This document shows, in pieces, positions 22,589 to 26,021 of a stretch of 26,021 nucleotides of DNA (its first letter is position 1; each line of letters starts with the position of its first letter). The stretch covers positions 1 through 26,021 of IMG/VR virus record IMGVR_UViG_3300032731_000360; one strand, 5' to 3'. The stretch is from a virus. A program made the translations under genes and the position numbers. The notes under the pieces were generated by a model, which was given only the letters and a program-made list of their open reading frames with translations, had not been told where the DNA came from and made no database searches.

Positions 22589-23433
22589 TGGATAGAGATT
22601 CGATAAGCAAATCTGTTTATATTATAAAGGAATGTTTAAGTAGATTCAAAAATCCAGTAGTAATGTGGTCTACTGGAAAAGATTCTACTGTTATGTTAGA
22701 TTTAATTCGTAAGGCATCGCCTGGCGGTAAGATTACAATACCAGTAGTTCACATAGACACAGGGAAAAAATTTAAAGAAATTTACGAATATCGAGACAGG
22801 CTAGCCAAAGAATGGGATTTACCGTTGATGGTCATACAAAATCCAAATAACGCAGCTTATTCTCCTGATAAACAAGGTGCCTTTGAATGTTGCATGGCAT
22901 TAAAAACAAACGTTCTAAAGGACGCTGTCAAAAAATATAAGTGGGATGCAATAATTATGTCAATCCGCCAGGATGAAGCAGACATGAGAATGATAGAAAG
23001 ATATTTTTCACCACGAGATGAAGAATTTAAATGGAACTTTATCCGTATGAAAACTGAAGAAGAGATGGAAGAAGGAGATTCTCCGTTTAAAATTTTGCAG
23101 GAAACTGAATTATCAGGATGGAGTTTATTTCAAACAGAATTTGAAGGTAGTGACCATGTTAGAGTTCACCCCATTTTACACTGGTCGGAATCAGACATAT
23201 GGGAATACATTGAAAAAAATGACATACCTATAAATCCATTATACTTTTCTAAGAATGGAAAACGTTATAGAAGTTTAGGATGCGCTTGTTGTACTGAACC
23301 AATGAAATCCGATGCTTGCACAGTTAGCGAAATGATTGAGGAATTAAAGACTACGGATGAAAAAGAGAGGGATGGGAGAAGCCAATCTAAGGAATCTATT
23401 CTCCGCAGATTAAGAACATTAGGATATATGTAA
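22588..23433 (+). CDS. CysD/PAPS-reductase-like PP-loop enzyme
   Basis: A 281-residue member of the PAPS reductase/ATP sulfurylase small-subunit family. The PP-loop is WSTGKDSTVML (28-33 core), followed by VVHIDTGKKFKEIYEYRD, SIRQDEADMR and, near the end, GKRYRSLGCACCTEP with ERDGR, as in CysD. It binds ATP and may activate or reduce sulfate or handle another thiol-type substrate. Odd: CC at 101-102 and CACC at 232-235 (CxxC spacing) resemble the four Cys that hold the 4Fe-4S cluster of APS reductases. No CysN partner is present, so ordinary sulfate assimilation is unlikely. Many viruses carry such enzymes, with DNA or tRNA modification as proposed roles. Confidence 0.8.
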   Translation: MDRDSISKSVYIIKECLSRFKNPVVMWSTGKDSTVMLDLIRKASPGGKITIPVVHIDTGKKFKEIYEYRDRLAKEWDLPLMVIQNPNNAAYSPDKQGAFECCMALKTNVLKDAVKKYKWDAIIMSIRQDEADMRMIERYFSPRDEEFKWNFIRMKTEEEMEEGDSPFKILQETELSGWSLFQTEFEGSDHVRVHPILHWSESDIWEYIEKNDIPINPLYFSKNGKRYRSLGCACCTEPMKSDACTVSEMIEELKTTDEKERDGRSQSKESILRRLRTLGYM

Positions 23434-23449
23434 TACCACAAACGAAACA

Positions 23450-23478
23450 TTTATATATGAGAGTGTTTTGATATAAAC
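23450..23478 (+). promoter_or_regulatory. Early promoter, shared element copy 2
   Basis: TTTATATA starts 29 nt before the ATG at 23479. The stretch from TATGAGAGTG to TATAAACATGG is identical to the copy at 21905-21931. Confidence 0.75.
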
Positions 23479-23712
23479 ATGGTAAAGAAAACTAATAATA
23501 TTCTCGTCGTCTTAAAAGAAGAGCTTGCGGAATTAGTACAAGAAAGTAGTGTGCTTAGAGAAAAACTGCATAAGGAGAAAGCGGAGCTTGAAAAAAAGCA
23601 GGTAGCGTTCAGAGAATTTAATGAAGTTACTGTTAACAGGCTCCGTGAACTCCGCAAAAAAGTTGAGGAATATGAGAAGGCAGTAACCGCTGTTGAGACA
23701 ATAGAAAAATGA
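23479..23712 (+). CDS. Small coiled-coil protein
   Basis: A 77-residue helical protein rich in Glu/Lys/Leu/Val with clear heptads (VVLKEELAELVQESSVLREKL, VNRLRELRKKVEEYEKAV). No family recognised. It shares size, structure and promoter with the 21928 gene but not obvious sequence identity. The stop overlaps the next start as ATGA. Confidence 0.7.
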   Translation: MVKKTNNILVVLKEELAELVQESSVLREKLHKEKAELEKKQVAFREFNEVTVNRLRELRKKVEEYEKAVTAVETIEK

Positions 23713-23864
23713 AAAAGAAAGAACCACGACATTTTACATTAGAATCTGAAGAGTATTTAATTACTCCGCTTCACCCACATGGTAAACATTATAAAGTTTA
23801 TTTTAAAGGGAAAGAGTGTAAAGATATTGTTGGAGTAATACGTACGAGTTTATTAAATGGTTAA
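23709..23864 (+). CDS. 51-residue hypothetical protein
   Basis: MKKKEPRHFTLESEEYLITP then LHPHGKHYKVYFKGKECKD and IVGVIRTSLLNG. Basic, with three His and probable short strands; not recognised. ATGA overlap with the gene before and an 8-nt overlap with the gene after argue that it is translated as part of this operon. Confidence 0.6.
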   Translation: MKKKEPRHFTLESEEYLITPLHPHGKHYKVYFKGKECKDIVGVIRTSLLNG

Positions 23865-24135
23865 GTTAAAAGATTTAATTGCTAAGGAAGAAGAAGTAGA
23901 AAAATTGCAAAGCCAGATTGCGAAAATTTTTAAAAAAGAAGGAGTTACGGAATCTGACGCAATGGTACTATTATATTTAACATTAGAAAACATACACCAA
24001 AATTGTCAAGAAAAAAAAGTTAGTATGGATGTAAATCCAGTACAATTATTAAATATGCACAATGCTCATGTTATAACTATTTGGGAAAGAAACAGTACTC
24101 CTATGCCTAAAGAAATACCAACTTACTTTGGATGA
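23857..24135 (+). CDS. Hypothetical helical protein
   Basis: 92 residues: a helical start (LKDLIAKEEEVEKLQSQIAKIF), a second helix with SDAMVLLYLTLENIHQNC, then VNPVQLLNMHNAHVITIWE and a Pro-rich end. No family recognised. It lies within the overlapping series of small early genes from 23479 to 24675. Confidence 0.65.
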   Translation: MVKLKDLIAKEEEVEKLQSQIAKIFKKEGVTESDAMVLLYLTLENIHQNCQEKKVSMDVNPVQLLNMHNAHVITIWERNSTPMPKEIPTYFG

Positions 24136-24136
24136 A

Positions 24137-24460
24137 ATGGAATTTGAAGATAATCTAATAATAGTGGATTTTACACGTACGGAGCGTGATTTATGGATTG
24201 CTTTAGAACGAACGATTCGCAGTAAACCACAACCGGCAGATGAAATTCAAATGTTTCGCCGTAAGTTGGTAGATTTTTACAACATCGTAGCTACATTCGT
24301 AAACACAAAACGTATATGCGAATCACTAGCGAAAAAATTATTTAGGAAAGAACTCAATGGAATAATGAACGACATAGACTTTTTAAATAATCTCAAAGAC
24401 GAAAAACATTACGAATTAAAATTATTATACGAACGATGGAAGAACAAAAAATCCCAGTAA
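24137..24460 (+). CDS. Hypothetical helical protein
   Basis: About 107 residues from the ATG at 24137, which follows the preceding stop directly. Helical throughout: TERDLWIALERTIRSKP, EIQMFRRKLVDFYNIVATFV, ICESLAKKLFRKEL, and LKLLYERWKNKKSQ. No Cys cluster or enzyme motif. Not recognised; it overlaps the next gene by 25 nt. Confidence 0.65.
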   Translation: MEFEDNLIIVDFTRTERDLWIALERTIRSKPQPADEIQMFRRKLVDFYNIVATFVNTKRICESLAKKLFRKELNGIMNDIDFLNNLKDEKHYELKLLYERWKNKKSQ

Positions 24461-24675
24461 AACAAAAAATGAGGTTAACTGACGAAGGAGACCGAGTACT
24501 TAGCAACATGCTAGACAATTTGCAGAATTTAATGGTTAACCAAAGGGTTCCATTTCAAAGTCGCCTATTGGGATTTCCTATGCTTTTAGTGCAAAGCCGC
24601 GACGAATTATTTGGGAGAATCCAGATGCTACGGGAAATACTAGCAGTAGAACCACGACATGGTGGTGACGAGTAA
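24436..24675 (+). CDS. Hypothetical protein
   Basis: 79 residues: a basic start (EEQKIPVKQKMRLTDEGDRV), a helix (LSNMLDNLQNLMVNQRV) and a second hydrophobic helix (LLGFPMLLVQSRDELFGRIQML). Not recognised. Last gene of the 23479-24675 overlapping set. Confidence 0.6.
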   Translation: MEEQKIPVKQKMRLTDEGDRVLSNMLDNLQNLMVNQRVPFQSRLLGFPMLLVQSRDELFGRIQMLREILAVEPRHGGDE

Positions 24676-24691
24676 AGTAGTGACCACAACG

Positions 24692-24742
24692 TTTAAATCA
24701 TACTAAATTTTTATTTATAGTACCTTAACGGGTGAAAACAAT
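24692..24742 (+). promoter_or_regulatory. Promoter region of membrane protein gene
   Basis: Two candidate boxes: TTTAAATC (24692-24699) would leave a leader of about 24 nt containing the ribosome site GGGTGA; TTTATAGT (24714-24721) is exactly 29 nt before the ATG and would give a leaderless mRNA. The ribosome site favours the first. Confidence 0.5.
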
Positions 24743-25348
24743 ATGGAAAACGAAACAATATGGGCTATTGCGTTTGGACTTATAGCGACTATTTTAGTTG
24801 GTATAATTTGTTTTAACGCAGCGTCCGGAGTGGATATAGACAACGAAAATTACTTTGATGCCACATACCTGTCAGAGAACTATGTAGCAACTGATTTAGT
24901 ACCAGTAGCAACAGACGGCATGGTAACAATTGATGGAATACTTTACACAATTCCAGCAGTAGTTGAAGATGAACCAGTGGAGCTTACAGACCTTGATGAA
25001 CAATTAGCAGTCCGAGAAGCCTCAATAGCTTTATTCTTAAAGGAGTGGAAAGAAGAATTTGAGTTTAAAGATGTAAATGGCGACTATGGAGATGCTAACG
25101 AAACATACGATTATGAAGAAATTGTTGAAGATTTAGGTCTAGACATAGCTTTGGAGGATTACCCAAACGTAGACAATAAATATGATTTACTTGACGATGT
25201 AACCGCAGATGAAGTAGATATTAAAGATAACGAATGGGAGACTGAGTTTACTGTTGAAATCGAGATAGACGGCACGGATTATGAATACACTATAACTGGT
25301 GTGGTCGAAGACGGCGAAGCTGACGATTTGGAATTAGCTCAAAATTAA
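24743..25348 (+). CDS. Membrane-anchored acidic protein
   Basis: 201 residues. Residues 5-24 (TIWAIAFGLIATILVGIICF) form one membrane helix, with no clear signal-peptidase site, so the rest is probably exposed outside the cell. The remainder is very acidic (Asp/Glu-rich), e.g. EFKDVNGDYGDANETYDYEE, and ends in a beta-rich repeat-like part (WETEFTVEIEIDGTDYEYTI). No family recognised. A surface role such as exclusion, attachment or lysis help is only a guess. It has its own promoter and a strong terminator, so it is separately expressed. Confidence 0.7.
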   Translation: MENETIWAIAFGLIATILVGIICFNAASGVDIDNENYFDATYLSENYVATDLVPVATDGMVTIDGILYTIPAVVEDEPVELTDLDEQLAVREASIALFLKEWKEEFEFKDVNGDYGDANETYDYEEIVEDLGLDIALEDYPNVDNKYDLLDDVTADEVDIKDNEWETEFTVEIEIDGTDYEYTITGVVEDGEADDLELAQN

Positions 25349-25380
25349 TTTTGAGTTTTTTTATTTTTTTTATTTTTTTT
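25338..25380 (+). terminator. Intrinsic-type terminator
   Basis: A perfect 18-bp palindrome CTCAAAATTAATTTTGAG (25338-25355) covering the stop codon is followed by tracts of seven, eight and eight Ts (25356-25380). This ends the plus-strand transcripts. Confidence 0.75.
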
Positions 25381-25571
25381 AATTTCGGATAGCTGTACCC
25401 AAGATTTTTCTAGTCTCAAAGTCTCCCAAATACGGAATGTACCTGGTCTATATATATAAGACACATAACAATAAACCCAAGATTTTCAACTATCGAATAA
25501 TAAGACTATGTGAGAGTGTGCAACACAACCCAAAGCCCATAAATCTAGCAAGCCAGCATATAGCCAGCTAT

Positions 25572-25597
25572 TAACAAACAAACTTGTTTGTTTGTTA
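25572..25597. repeat. 12-bp-arm inverted repeat
   Basis: TAACAAACAAAC-TT-GTTTGTTTGTTA, a perfect inverted repeat with a 2-nt centre. Confidence 0.85.
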
Positions 25598-25757
25598 TTT
25601 ACTACTGTGTGGTGTTTGCTACTCTCTAGTGTTTACTACTCACTAATGAATTACTACAATCTAAGTTATATTTATTCTCTCACCCACAATAACCAATAAA
25701 TATGAACTAATAAATATAAATGTACCTACGCATAGCGATAAGCTTTATATTTATTAT

Positions 25758-25775
25758 TGTGAGAGTACTCTCACA
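25758..25775. repeat. Perfect 18-bp palindrome
   Basis: TGTGAGAGTACTCTCACA. Each half contains GAGAGT, also found in the shared early promoter element (TGAGAGTG) and at 25510-25519 (TGAGAGTGTG), so the same protein could bind all. Confidence 0.85.
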
Positions 25776-25937
25776 TATAACGCATAGCGGTTAGGATTAT
25801 ATTTATTGCAAATTTATTGCATATTTATTATTATCGCTATGCTAAGAGACTATAAGAAGCTAACCGATAGCAGAAGGACTACTTATATTTATTTTCATAT
25901 TTATTGCAAATGTTATTTATATTTATATTTATTATGT

Positions 25938-25983
<46 letters not shown>

Positions 25984-26021
25984 GTGTATGTGTATGTAAT
26001 GAGTGTATGGTGTTGTGTGTG

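Noticed and set aside
18873-23433. Sulfatase-fold enzyme and CysD-like enzyme as one sulfur pathway
   Set aside because: They are on different strands and units, the former lacks the sulfatase Cys motif, and no sulfotransferase or CysN is present.

Overview
The window looks like part of the genome of a tailed, siphovirus-type virus (or provirus) of an archaeon. The evidence for a tailed virus is a collinear set of HK97-type genes: small and large terminase, portal, prohead protease, scaffold, decoration protein, major capsid protein, head-tail connectors, tail tube, frameshifted tail assembly chaperone, tape measure, tail hub and a LamG-type receptor-binding protein. No tail sheath gene is seen, so a long non-contractile tail is likely. 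The evidence for an archaeal host is the promoters: TTTATATA/TTTAAATA boxes lie about 29 nt upstream of the start codons of several transcription-unit-leading genes (leaderless mRNAs), while genes inside operons use GAGGT-type ribosome sites and TAATG overlaps. Small C2H2 and CxxC zinc proteins and short winged-helix proteins also fit. The host group cannot be named. The base composition is AT-rich.

Layout. Positions 1 to about 21,140 are all on the minus strand and read from high to low coordinates. The first unit (21136 to 17909) is a surface-glycan cassette: glycosyltransferase, methyltransferase, sulfatase-fold enzyme and UDP-GlcNAc 2-epimerase. Next come a winged-helix gene and a C2H2 gene with their own promoter, then the late structural operon starting at 17286 with the terminase genes. 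A hairpin plus T-tract at 9905-9957 and a new promoter at 9895-9902 separate the head module from the connector and tail module. A second glycosyltransferase gene sits inside the tail module, between tail tube and tail chaperone.

Positions 21140-21930 form a divergent control region. It is bounded by a perfect 24-bp inverted repeat, and each arm lies between two back-to-back promoters. Between the arms are two small plus-strand genes and a broken minus-strand gene resembling the start of a restriction endonuclease.

Positions 21928-25348 are plus-strand, probably early genes: two short coiled-coil proteins behind nearly identical promoters, a winged-helix protein, a 49-residue protein coupled to a CysD/PAPS-reductase-like enzyme, several unrecognised small proteins and a membrane-anchored acidic protein. 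Positions 25349-26021 have no gene; they hold a terminator, palindromes, AT-rich iteron-like repeats and a TTG microsatellite, and could be an origin or a genome-end region. No replication, integration or lysis gene and no tRNA was recognised.
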